This document shows positions 1 to 11,558 of a stretch of 64,000 bases of DNA, piece by piece. The notes beneath the pieces are model-generated. The model saw only the letters and a list, made by a program, of their open reading frames with translations, searched no databases and was not told the DNA's origin. Each line of letters starts with the position of its first letter. Positions within the stretch are counted from its first letter, which is position 1. Position numbers and translations under genes: made by a program. Source of the DNA: Channallabes apus (Eukaryota; Chordata; Actinopteri; Siluriformes; Clariidae); the NCBI GenBank assembly GCA_030522415.1, contig CM060127.1, positions 10,129,207 to 10,193,206 on the forward strand, read 5' to 3'.

Positions 1-1202
1 CCATGAAGTCCAAAGAACACACCAGACAGGTCAGGGATAAAGTTATTGAGAAATTTAAAGCAGGCTTAGGCTACAAAAAGATTTCCAAAGCCTTGAACAT
101 CCCACGGAGCCACTGTTCAAGTGATCATTCAGAAATGGAAGGAGTATGGCACAACTGTAAACCTACCAAGACAAGGCCATCCACCTAAACTCACAGGCCG
201 AACAAGGAGAGCGCTGATCAGAAATGCAGCCGAGAGGCCCATGGTGACTCTGGATGAGCTGCAGAGATCTACAGCTCAGGTGGGGGAATCTGTCCATAGG
301 ACAACTATTAGTCGTGCACTGCACAAAGTTGGCCTTTATGGAAGAGTGGCAAGAAGAAAGCCAGTGTTAATAGAAAACCATAAGAAGTCCCATGTGCACA
401 GCAAACATGTGGAAGAAGGTGCTCTGGTCAGATGAGACCAAAATGGAACTTTTTGGCCAAATGCCATGTGTGGCGGAAAACTAACACTGCACATCACTCT
501 GAACACACCATCCCCACTGTCAAATATGGTGGTGGCAGCATCATGCTCTGGGGTGCTTCTCTTCAGCAGGGACAGGGAAGCTGGTCAGAGTTGATGGGAA
601 GATGGATGGAGACAAATACAGGACAATCTGGGAAGAAAACCTCTTGGAGTCTGCAAAAGACTTGAGACTGGGGCGGAGGTTCACCTTCCAGCAGGACAAC
701 GACCCTAAACATAAAGCCAGGGCGACAATGGAATGGTTTAAAACAAAACATATCCATGTGTTAGAATGGCCCAGTCAAAGTCCAGATCTAAATCCAATCG
801 AGAATCTGTGGCAAGATCTGAAAACTGCTGTTCACAAACGCTGTCCATCTAATCTGACTGAGCTGGAGCTGTTTTGCAAAGAAGAATGGGCGAGGATTTC
901 AGTCTCTAGATGTGCAAAGCTGGTAGACATACCCTAAAAGACTGGCAGCTGTAACTGCAGCAAAAGGTGGTTCTACAAAGTATTGACTCAGGGGGCTGAA
1001 TAATTACGCACACCCCACTTTGCAGTTATTTATTTGTAAAAAATTGTTTGGAATCATGTATGATTTTCGTTCCACTTCTCACGTGTACACTTTGTATTGG
1101 TCTTTCACGTGGAATTCCAATAAAAGTGATTCATGTTTGTGGCTGTAATGTGACAAAATGTGGAAAAGTTCAAGGGGGCCGAATACTTTTGCAAGCCACT
1201 AT
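1..1202 (+). mobile_element. Tc1-family DNA transposon, left end cut off by the window
   Basis: The window opens inside a Tc1 element at the transposase start. The right inverted repeat ends near 1200 with GAATACTTTTGCAAGCCACT followed by TA, which fits Tc1 insertion at TA. The left inverted repeat is outside the window, so its length and target duplication cannot be checked. It belongs to a different subfamily from the two copies at 8.7 and 49.1 kb, because its terminal sequence and transposase differ. Confidence 0.85.
3..937 (+). pseudogene. Broken Tc1-like transposase
   Basis: Tc1-type DDE transposase spread over several frames. The N-terminal paired-type helix-turn-helix (start MKSKEHTRQ, then a GYKKISKALNIP-type turn) is followed by a frameshift near 118. 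The next frame carries the second HTH. The first catalytic Asp is in a WSDETK motif near 430, where the frame is broken again. The last frame (602-937) holds QQDNDPKH and NPIENLW, which give the second Asp and the Glu with 34 residues between them (DD34E). The frame ends early for this family. With at least three breaks it cannot make an active protein; the autonomous source would be elsewhere in the genome. Confidence 0.85.
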
Positions 1203-1849
1203 ATTGCACATTCTGTATGATATTTTTTAATTATATTGTTTTGTAACTTAAGGATGTAGAGTGTTTATTTTAAAATTTTGACAATTTTGTTTGACAATTT
1301 GTTTACTACAGTAAAATGTTACTCATAGGTCATGAACAGTCACATAAGCGTTTCACCGCATAGCATATTGTGTCTGGTCGTGTACATGCAGACAGAGGAA
1401 ACAGCGAGACTTGTCCAATAGGTATTACTTAAATACAAATCCAAAACTTGAATCTTTCCTCACCTGCAAAATGACTCGCTTGACTTTGAAAATGACTTTT
1501 CATTCGTTTCCCCGCCTACAGTATGAACAATTATATCCTATAAAAATAAGGTGCAAAGCGAAGATTGTTTTTCTCCTTATTCACTCGTATACATTATAAA
1601 AATGTCTTTTTGGACTGTGTAGCCCCCCCCCCACACATTTATCTGAAAAAAAGAAGCTAATTGCCCCATCAACCTTGTCCTTGTCTTGTTTAGATTTTTG
1701 CCATATTCCATGAAATGTGGTGTTGAGCGTTGAATTACCCCTTAACAGGTTTCACTCACTAATTAAGATAATTTAAAGTAATTAAATTTAAAATAATTGA
1801 AGATGTAATATGAGGTGTAACAGTACACGTCAAAAGCAGAGCTTAATTA
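1203..1849. other. AT-rich spacer, no gene seen
   Basis: Between the Tc1 end and a SINE I see only AT-rich sequence and a short C run at about 1623-1632. No splice-compatible frame or known repeat stands out. Confidence 0.5.
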
Positions 1850-2010
1850 TTTGTGCTAGCTCAAAAGGCGTTAAGTTACTGATCAGAAGGTTGTGGGTTC
1901 AAGCCCTGGCACTGCCAAGCTGTTGCATCCTTCAGCAACACCATAACCCTGACTGCTCCAGGGGCGAGCTGCCTGAGCTTTCTAACCGGATAAGTGAAGA
2001 AATCACTGCT
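1850..2010 (+). mobile_element. tRNA-derived SINE (diverged)
   Basis: A decayed tRNA-like head has TTAAGTTACTGATCAGAAGG followed by a Pol III B-box, GGTTCAAGCC, near 1893. The body (CACTGCCAAGCTG...) is the type common in teleost tRNA SINEs. It is the same broad family as the copy at 47.5 kb. The ends are indistinct and no target duplication is visible. Confidence 0.65.
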
Positions 2011-4286
2011 AAAGTACACGAGAATAATAACTGAATCTTAATTTTAATATTAAAAACCTATAACACAAGAGAGAACTGAAGAAAAAGGCCAGATTCTGAG
2101 GACGATCAGTAAATTCTTGGCATTTTTTTAAGGAAATGTTCAAGACGATCATCATGAAAGAACCATCTAGGAAAGTCCTGGTTTTAAATAAGGCTTAATT
2201 ACAAAGAAACCGAAATAATAAAAACGTATGTGCTTTCATTACAGGCGCCGTCATGTGATCACACGAGACATTCTACTGAGAAATAGTTAAAAGACCTTTA
2301 AAGAAACACACAGGAAAAGAAAGAATTTAAATTCGACATCATTAATTTAATAACCAAACTGAAAATTGTACAATGAAATGAGAAGGTAGCAAAAGATAAT
2401 AGCTTACAAGTATTTTTTTTTCTTCTTCTCCACATTCATTTATTTTTTTTATTTTTTTTTACATCTCAGGACACACATCACAGCCCCTGAAGGTGATCTC
2501 CGACAGCACGGTTCATATATTAGACTTTAAATAAAGCATAAACAACAGCGAGCTGAACCACAGTCAGCAAATAATCTTATAGAAGAATAAAAATATAAAA
2601 GCAGTATCTCTGTAACATTAAGTTACTTCCTGAATATCTTTACATCACAGTTGTATTCGGCCACAGAGCAAATCTCAAACGTACAAAGAAAATCCATCAG
2701 GAGAAATCCACATCCTGGTCCACGTGTTCATTTCGACAGCAGTTCAGTGTGTGTTCGGGATTGCATTTAGAGATTTACAGCCATAGAGCATTCCATTAAA
2801 GCCAGTAAAACTTTCACTTAAAAAAAAAAAAAAATCCATCAGTCTATGAAAAAAAGGAATGTGTAGCAAATAAAGTGTACCTTTATCTGAATTTAAAAGA
2901 ATGAACAAAAACAAAAAAAAACCCATCAACCAGAAAAGTATGGATAAAAATGCCACTAAAATGCAGGAACGATACCATTCTGCATAAACAGCATGCAATT
3001 ATTTCTGCAAAGTATTTTTTCATTGCAAACAGTAGAACAGTAGTCATTTTTATTTTTTTTTCTTTGTTGTGGCGTGGAAACCCACGCGACTCGTTTTGTA
3101 GTCTCTCCTGATCGCACACTCCGACTTAAACACTGTCCTAAACTTATAAACAACGACATACACCAGAGAGGCACAGGTTGTAAAGTATACTCCCTGTATA
3201 CTCAAACTTTAATAAATAAAGTCCCCACCCCCCCCAAAAAAAAAAAAGAAACCAGGCACTGGATTTCCTGCTGAAAAAGTCCTCGAACCTTGAGGAAGGT
3301 GCAACAGAAACGTCTACAGCGCTCATAAACTCATAAATACGCTCATACTGCTTTTATGTACAGTTCAGTGCAAAACGCAATCGTCTGGAGCCTCTCTTCC
3401 TCCACGGACTCTTAAAGCGATTCGAGTACCTGTCTACTTGTATCCTAGTGAACGACAGCCGGATTAAACTTGATTGCCGCCTTTAAAGGGAACACACGCC
3501 GAGGCCGGTGGAGCTTTTGGCTATATGCAGATGTGTAACTAGCAGTACACCAGGGCTTATTATTATTATTATTATTATTATAATAAATCTATAACACTAC
3601 AGAGCAAAGTGCAACAGCACACTCATGAGCACAGAGAAGAACATCTGCGGATTTTTCAGGCTTGTGCAATCCATATGTGATATTAATTTGCCACGTTATC
3701 CAGCCAATTAAATTAACATTAGGTCTGATAATGTAATGTATGTAGTAACACTCGTCGAGAGATAGATAGATACGACAATTGACAATCTGACTCGGAACTG
3801 TTCTGCTCAAGTGTTTGAAAAGCCCCGCATCTCATACACATCACATTAAATTGAGAATATTTTGAGTTTGTTAATATGAACTATTAAAAAAAATAAATAA
3901 AAAAATAAAAAAAAGCCCTATTGGGGCCGGATTAGTTTATCGGAAGGATACAATTTTTTTTTTTTTTTAGATAAAACGCTCTCGTCCGAATACCAATGGT
4001 CGTCAAACCAGTTGCATTCGCTACAAACCTGGATGTTCATGTCACGCAGTCACATGTTTACACCCGGCTCACAAACAAAAGTAAAAGAGGTGTTGCAGTA
4101 CAGAAGCAGAACTGAAGTTTCAATGGTAAACTTAAAAAAAAATACAAAAGAACTAAAACAGAGACATGGCCAATCAGGACAGGGATAAAATCAAGAAGGA
4201 GCTGTTAAATAGGAACGTATTCCAGTACCTGTGTAAATATAATCCTGTCCAAATAGGGCTTTATAGGATTATATTACAAAAGTATA
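2011..4286. other. Spacer downstream of pdpk1; possible distal 3' UTR
   Basis: This AT-rich stretch has poly-A/T runs and an (ATT)n tract near 3559-3580. It lies 3' of the minus-strand pdpk1 stop codon at 6253. PDPK1 messages can have long 3' UTRs, and minus-strand AATAAA-like signals occur near 2440, but which, if any, is used cannot be told from sequence. I see no other gene. Confidence 0.35.
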
Positions 4287-4919
4287 CAGAGGTACCTCGG
4301 CATATGGACAAATTCTAGCCGTAAGAACTGAAATTTGCCTCATCATACGAAGCATTGTCTGTATATTTGCACAAACAAGCCAAGTTGCGTGTAATGTCTG
4401 AGAGCCGTTCAAAACAGAAAAAAAAAAAAAAAGTCAAGCAAAGCGAGTTTACACGTTCTTTTGTAGGTTTTTGTTGCATTTTGTGCGAGTTTTAGTAAAT
4501 AGCACCACGGGTAACAAGAATGTTAGCCAGAAAATAAAAGGAGCCGCTTTCAGTTTGATTTTTAAAGCAGCCGGTGACTAGAGGAATCATAAACTAAGGT
4601 CAAGTGAGGTTTAATGTCCATTTATTTCATATTTTGACTTTTTATATACAAAAGTATGATTATGTTGTTGTTGGTCTTTCGGCTGCTCCCGACGAGGGGT
4701 CGCCACAGCGGAATATCCAGTCCGCACTACAACTTGGCGCAGGTTTTACGCCGGATGCCCTTCCTGACGCATAGTGTTGGAAATTGGTAACATTGATGAT
4801 ATTTTTGGGTGGCTGGAACGATTTATATCCTGCGGGAAAATATTGTTTCGCGATACGAAATTTCACCTTAAGAACTCGCCTCTGGCAAGAAATCCATTTC
4901 GTTTGCCGAGGTACCGCTG
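4287..4919. mobile_element. TA-flanked MITE, Tigger/pogo-like family, copy A
   Basis: It starts CAGAGGTACCTCGGCATATG and ends TTTGCCGAGGTACCGCTG. These are inverted repeats, with TA on both outer sides (4285-4286 and 4920-4921). The interior matches copies at 18.4, 20.4, 38.1 and 59.3 kb: a TTTAGT...ACCA...AAGAAG block, then a run resembling CTTTCAGTTTG-TTTTTAAAGCAGCC. Assignment to Tigger/pogo rests on the TA target and terminal shape and is an inference. Confidence 0.75.
4658..4771. repeat. Short interspersed repeat inserted inside MITE copy A
   Basis: About 114 bp containing GGGGTCGCCACAGCGGA and GCCGGATGCCCTTCCTGACG, a sequence I recognise as widespread in teleost genomes. The related MITE at 59.3 kb reads straight through this point (TATGATTATAGTGTTGGAAA), so the block is an insertion here. 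Confidence 0.7.
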
Positions 4920-5385
4920 TATAACGATGACATCACTGGAGTACATTTAGGATATAAAGGGTGTCATTCAAAAAAATTTCAAATAAAAATTAAATTTGTT
5001 GCATGAAAATAACATATAGGATCAAATGCTTTGTAAACAACATTAGGAACAATTGCATGTAAATGTGATGTTTATAGATACAAACATGCAAGAAGCAGAT
5101 AAGTATAGTTTTATGATAAACTGCACATACACCCAAAACTACTGGTACTAAAGCTACTAATTGGTTCCTTCTTTGCATATTAAAATAAACCCGTATTTAA
5201 GCCCGCGTTTAAAACCGAATGTCTGGTTTTCACGGCGGCACACAGGACTGCTGGTCAATCTGAGGATGGATTGTCCCAGAGAATCTTCAAATCCCTCTTT
5301 ATAGTGTTAGCAAAATTATAATATAAAATCAGAGTAAAACAGGAGGCATGACCCGGTCGACCTGGGCCTCGTGGTCTGTTGAGAA

Positions 5386-5507
5386 CAAGCCTCCTTTTCT
5401 ATACCTAGGCGAGTTGTTGCTCTTTACGACAGACAGACAGAGTCATTTCTAACCATCTATACATCATTAAGAGCAACAACACGCCTAGGAATAGAAAAAG
5501 ATGCTTG
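5386..5507. repeat. Long imperfect hairpin (39-bp arms)
   Basis: The arms 5386-5424 and 5469-5507 are reverse complements at 35 of 39 positions (core CCTAGGCGxGTTGTTGCTCTT) around a 44-nt loop. It could be a foldback MITE, an RNA hairpin or a chance remnant of a larger element. No function is assigned. Confidence 0.7.
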
Positions 5508-5639
5508 AGGAAAGTCAACAAAACATTATTAATGGTTTAACAGGTAATCGTCACATGATCATGTGACACATGATGGTGATGTTAATTTCATCATAAAACT
5601 ATGGAAGCCTATTAACTTCTTGCATGTCCGTATCGAATA

Positions 5640-6014
5640 CACCGATCAGCCATAACATTAACACATCATCATTGATTATTAATTAATTATAGATTAGTAA
5701 ACTGGTGACCGAATCAGGGGCATCCAAGGCTCACGCATAGACCAAAGACCTGCCCGGTCCGATCACCTGGAAAAATTAATGCAGCACAACTCACAGGAAA
5801 AAAACAAAACAAAATTAATTAATAAAACAAAATCAGTGCTGGCTCTGATAGAAAGGCACCAGGACACTCTGCCACACCCACCAAAACTCCCACGATCCGC
5901 AGACACCCCACAACCCACCCCAGTGGGACCCCAGAGGCCATGCAGGGCCACGCCCTCGAGGGGAACCTACACAACTCTGGGTTAAATATTTTAAGTTGTA
6001 ATGTTATGGCTGAT
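5640..6014. mobile_element. MITE with 'atcagccataacatt' inverted ends
   Basis: The left end reads CACCGATCAGCCATAACATT and the right end reads AATGTTATGGCTGATT, an inverted pair about 370 bp apart. Sequences of this kind are common non-autonomous DNA elements in fish. There is no coding frame inside. Superfamily uncertain. Confidence 0.65.
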
Positions 6015-6252
6015 TGAATCACTTCACCAAGCAGAGTGTTCGTTCCTGCTCCTCTTTAAATCGTTTATCTGCAAATTTAAAAATTGGAAATCCTGATTAG
6101 GGAAAATCGGATATGGCACAAGCCTACCACAGAACGTCCATTTCATTTAATCCTAAATTGCTGTTCTTGTCTTTAGTGCTTTTAGCTAATAACAGGCTCA
6201 GTTCATGAGGACGAGCCTTGACGTGAGGAGACGACTCTCTCTCTCTCTCTCT

Positions 6253-6366
6253 TTACAGGTCTGTAGTCTGATGATTGTGGTAAATCTTTCCCCAGACTTC
6301 TTGGATCTTCTTACACCACTTGTCCGCATTGCCGTTAGGGTCCATTAGGTAATACGTCCTGTGTGG
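6253..6366 (-). CDS. pdpk1: pdpk1 last coding exon
   Basis: Encodes [20 protein letters not shown] through [14 protein letters not shown] and the stop TAA at 6255-6253. This is the C-terminal helix of the PH domain. A (CT)n-type tract follows directly in the 3' UTR. Confidence 0.95.
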   Translation of the reverse strand, partial: PHRTYYLMDPNGNADKWCKKIQEVWGKIYHNHQTTDL

Positions 6367-6625
6367 CTACACGGGGAAAGAATCGGGAGGTCAGAACCGT
6401 CTACATGTGACGCGAAGTATCTACACCTGTATATTTCACTCTGAACGCAGAAGGCGAATCATTTTACCGTGTGCACAAAGAAAGTCTTGAAGTTCTTGGC
6501 TTCCGGTCGCAGTTCAGGAGACCACGGGATCTCTCCTTTCAGGACTTTATTCACCGGATCGACGTAGTAGAGATGCGGCCCCTCCGTCAGCAGGAGCTGC
6601 CTTCGACGAGCAAACAAGCCCTGGG

Positions 6626-6685
<60 letters not shown>

Positions 6686-9600
6686 CTTAATGCAGGCTCC
6701 ACATCCCTGACTACAGGGGGCGCTGTGAAGCTGAAACTGTATTTCACACTCTTCTGACAGACATGCCGTCATATAGAGCTCATATCACTGGAGATATTTC
6801 TATTTCAGACAAAATAAAAATAAAAAAAATTATATATATATCTATCTCACCTTTCTTTTGTCGACTGGTCCCATTTTTAGTATTAAATTGTTTTCAACAA
6901 ACTGGTGCCTTCAAACAGAAAGAAAAGACCTGGTTAAGGACACACAGCAGGATCAGACCATAAGCTGAGCTTCAGTTTGATGAATCTCGGTCGAATGACG
7001 TATAACTGATACAAACACTGGAGGAGTTTTTATTCTTATCTGAGCAAAAGCTATAAATAAAGCTACTGAAGAAAGAAGAATGTTTATGTCTTCTGGTGGA
7101 AAACTTGGAATTTATCAATGTGTTGTTTTGTCCTTTTATAACTGCTCGGTCTGCACAGGGTCAGTATTTTTATTAACAATAAATAATGACTTATTTTAAA
7201 CATTTCTGGAAATATCTCATTAAATCACAGAGTAACACGTTTAAAAACTAAAGTAACCGTGAGAGAAATTAATTCAGAAGCACGTAGGAGTGTGATTAAC
7301 AATACACAATTTAAATGTGATAAATTTTATTGTTATATTATTATAAAATGTTTTTTTAAGTACCATGAACAAATTAAAATTTTCATACATACAATAAAAA
7401 AAAGTTAACAGGTTAAAATATGTAGCAAAAGCACAAAATAAAAGTATGAAGAAAATAATCATAAAAAAAAAAAGAAAAAGAAAAGTTTAAAATTATTAAT
7501 AGTTCGGATGTAAATACATTTGTTTAACAAGGTTCTCTCACGGGGAAAAAAAAAAAAACTGATCTGAATTTTTCTCCAAACTCCAGTGAATTAGTTTCAA
7601 ACCCCCTCATTACACACACTTACACCAGTCTCAAAACACAGAGGGTTTTTTTTTTCGTCAAGCCGTACCAAGTTCTAACAAACTTCCTGATGATCTCTCT
7701 AGGATCCCCCAAGTTCTCGAGACTGTGCTGCGAAAGCCAGTGATCTTCAAACTTCCCAAACGGAACCTTCATCTCATAATTTAACCAGTTTTCTGAAAAC
7801 CGACGACGGGAGCGACCTACCAGGGGTTCCTGTTGGTCTGCTTCTGCAACAGCAGCCGTTGCTCCTCACTGGAGAACTGCAAGTCCAGCTCGAAGGAGTT
7901 GTTGTCCAGGTCATGGATGTACTGCTCGATGTTGCTGGTGGATCTCTGGGGCAGCAACGTGGTCGGCACCGAGAGAGTCTGCGAGGAACTGGAGTGAACC
8001 ACCTCCATGTTGCTGAACTGGCTGAGGAGGTCATCATACTGCACCACGAGGAAACACACACCGATCAGAAACATGAAGTAAAAGTTACATCATCACAAAG
8101 ATCACTGGACCTGTAGGGTGTGTGTGTGTGTGTATGAAGCCTAAATAAACGTAACTGTCGTTGTTACCACACTGTGGGATAAACAAACCCTTCAGAGTTC
8201 GAGTAAAAACATTAGGTTTGGTCACATCAACTATTTAAGTGCATTATTTAAAAAATAAATAAATAAATAAAAACTCAGGAACGGCAAAAAGTTTAAAAGA
8301 ACATATTCTGATGAAAATATATTTGTTTAACAAAATATAATCAATATTGTGGACAACCGAGAGCTTCTCTCAGAGAAAAAAAAAAAAAAAAACATTCTAG
8401 GGGGAAAAAAAATAAATCTAAAATTATGCGTGTTAAAATTCTCTGATCTGAATAATTCTTCGACTCTGAGCGAATTAGTCTTAAATCCCCTCATTACACA
8501 CACACACACACGTCTCAACACTGTGAGCGCGAATTAGTCCAAAATTGGGGGAAAAAATGCAAATAATTTACACAATACAACGTTTTTATTTGCTTGAATC
8601 ATTTTTGACAGGTGAGAGTTCTAGTGAAGGGCGTCTTCTCTTCCCGTGGTCCGATATAGGACAACTTTCCCCCTCACACACACACACACACACACAAACA
8701 CACACAAGTTTACAGAATAGAGAGAAAATACAGTGGTGTGAAAAACTATTTGCCCCCTTCCTGATTTCTTATTCTTTTGCATGTTTGTCACACTTAAATG
8801 TTTCTGCTCATCAAAAACCGTTAACTATTAGTCAAAGATAACATAATTGAACACAAAATGCAGTTTTTAAATGAAGGTTTACGTTATTAAGGGAGAAAAA
8901 AACCTCCAAATCTACATGGCCCTGTGTGAAAAAGTGATTGCCCCCCTTGTTAAAAAATAACTTAACTGTGGTTTATCACACCTGAGTTCAATTTCTGTAG
9001 TGACCCCCAGGCCTGATTACTGCCACACCTGTTTCAGTCAAGAAATCACTTAAATAGGAGCTACCTGACACAGAGAAGTAGACCAAAAGCACCTCAAAAG
9101 CTAGACATCATGCCAAGATCCAAAGAAATTCAGGAACAAATGAGAACAAAAGTAATTGAGATCTATCAGTCTGGTAAAGGTTATAAAGCCATTTCTAAAG
9201 CTTTGGGACTCCAGCGAACCACAGTGAGAGCCATTATCCACAAATGGCAAAAACATGGAACAGTGGTGAACCTTCCCAGGAGTGGCCGGCCGACCAAAAT
9301 TACCCCAAGAGCGCAGAGACAACTCATCCGAGAGGCCACAAAAGACCCCAGGACAACATCTAAAGAACTGCAGGCCTCACTTGCCTCAATTAAGGTCAGT
9401 GTTCACGACTCCACCATAAGAAAGAGACTGGGCAAAAACGGCCTGCATGGCAGATTTCCAAGGCGCAAAACACTTTTAAGCAAAAAGAACATTAAGGCTC
9501 ATCTCAATTTTGCTAAAAAAGCATCTCAATGATTGCCAAGACTTTTGGGAAAATACCTTGTGGACCGACGAGACAAAAGTTGAACTTTTTGGAAGGTGCG

Positions 9601-11524
9601 TGTCCCGTTACATCTGGCGTAAAAGTAACACAGCATTTCAGAAAAAGAACATCATACCAACAGTAAAATATGGTGGTGGTAGTGTGATGGTCTGGGGTTG
9701 TTTTGCTGCTTCAGGACCTGGAAGGCTTGCTGTGATAGATGGAACCATGAATTCTACTGTCTACCAAAAAATCCTGAAGGAGAATGTCCGGCCATCTGTT
9801 CGTCAACTCAAGCTGAAGTGATCTTGGGTGCTGCAGCAGGACAATGACCCAAAACACACCAGCAAATCCACCTCTGAATGGCTGAAGAAAAACAAAATGA
9901 AGACTTTGGAGTGGCCTAGTCAAAGTCCTGACCTGAATCCTATTGAGATGTTGTGGCATGACCTTAAAAAGGCGGTTCATGCTAGAAAACCCTCAAATAA
10001 AGCTGAATTACAACAATTCTGCAAAGATGAGTGGGCCAAAATTCCTCCAGAGCGCTGTAAAAGACTCGTTGCAAGTTATCGCAAACGCTTGATTGCAGTT
10101 ATTGCTGCTAAGGGCGGCCCAACCAGTTATTAGGTTCAGGGGGCAATTACTTTTTCACACAGGGTCATGTAGGTTTGGATTTTTTTTCTCCCTAAATAAT
10201 AAAACCCCTCATTTAAAAACTGCATTTTGTGTTTACTTGTGTTATCTTTGACTAATAGTTAAATGTGTTTGATGATCAGAAACATTTTGTGTGACAAACA
10301 TGCAAAAGAATAAGAAATCAGGAGGGGGGCAAATAGTTTTTCACACCACTGTACATAAAAGATGCTTTACGCATGCACACACACATGCTCACAGTGTTAT
10401 TTATAGTAAACAGTACACGCACGCTCGGTTGTCGACAATACGAGTGACGCACGCGCACTGAGACCGAGCATAGGAGACGATTACCCACAATTCCGCAGTG
10501 CGTGAAAGAGAGAAGAACCATTGACTCAGTTGTGATCAAAACAAGAAGCGCATGTGTGCTACCTGATACTCGGTACTCGTATATCAAGACTCGCTCTTTT
10601 ATGAAGTCAATTTATAAAAAATCTTTCAGGACGCTCGCAAACTGGGTTACTCACAATCTGAGGTTCCACTGTACAGACAGATTATCCACTTTTACTTCCT
10701 TTAAAAAGCAGACGGAGACGACCGCATCCCACAGCTGCTGCGATTTCGAAAGCGACTGGAATCCGAACTGATTTTTTTTTTCTTAGTTTAGTATGCGGTC
10801 CTAGGTCGGATACGTTCCTGAAACACGGTCATGTGACCCGAGAACGGTCAGCACCTGTGTAGAGCTGTTCTTTCATACTGCTCAGCTTTAGACTGAACTG
10901 GACTACGGATCTGGATATTAACTAGATGTAAAGTCACGACTTGATACGTTTATCTCGTGCTCATTTAATTTCCACAATCTGTCGATGTTTTTATATATGA
11001 TGAGTTTATTGTCAGCTTTAAAACTACATTTTCAGCTCTATGTCTTCTGACCCAACCTTTTGATCAGTGGTGTTTGTTTGTTTGTTTGTTTTGGTACAGA
11101 ATTGTGTCGAGTAACACTGGTTATGATGGTTTATGTTTGCAGAATACATTGGGCCGCTCGATGTTTAAACTAGAAAAAAAGATGATTAAGAGATGAAAGA
11201 AGAAGATAAAGTTACCACAGTATCTGTAATCGAGTGACCTGGAGATAGCGGTTTGTGTAATAGTATGTGTACTTTGAGAAACAGGGTGACCCAGATGAAC
11301 TTTTCTCTCCAACACTGCGGCATGAACGACAAATCCCCATTGAAACAGGAAGTGCCATAGGAACTTTGAAACTGAACCCAACTGTGGATCCCACTGTCGT
11401 CATGGAGACACGAGGGCGGGGCTCATTTGGCCACAGCAAGCACCACGCTCATATTCTTCAGAACAATTTATCTCTCTCGTTTATATTCATATTCAAAAAG
11501 CACCAGATTAACGTTTCCTGGTCA

Positions 11525-11558
<34 letters not shown>

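Noticed and set aside
5213..5400. Possible extra pdpk1 3' exon
   Set aside because: The PH domain is complete with a stop at 6253; no coding similarity beyond it.
7774..8116. Overlapping frames on both strands at the pdpk1 linker exon
   Set aside because: Shadows of the real exon 7821-8038, whose splice sites and phase are clear.
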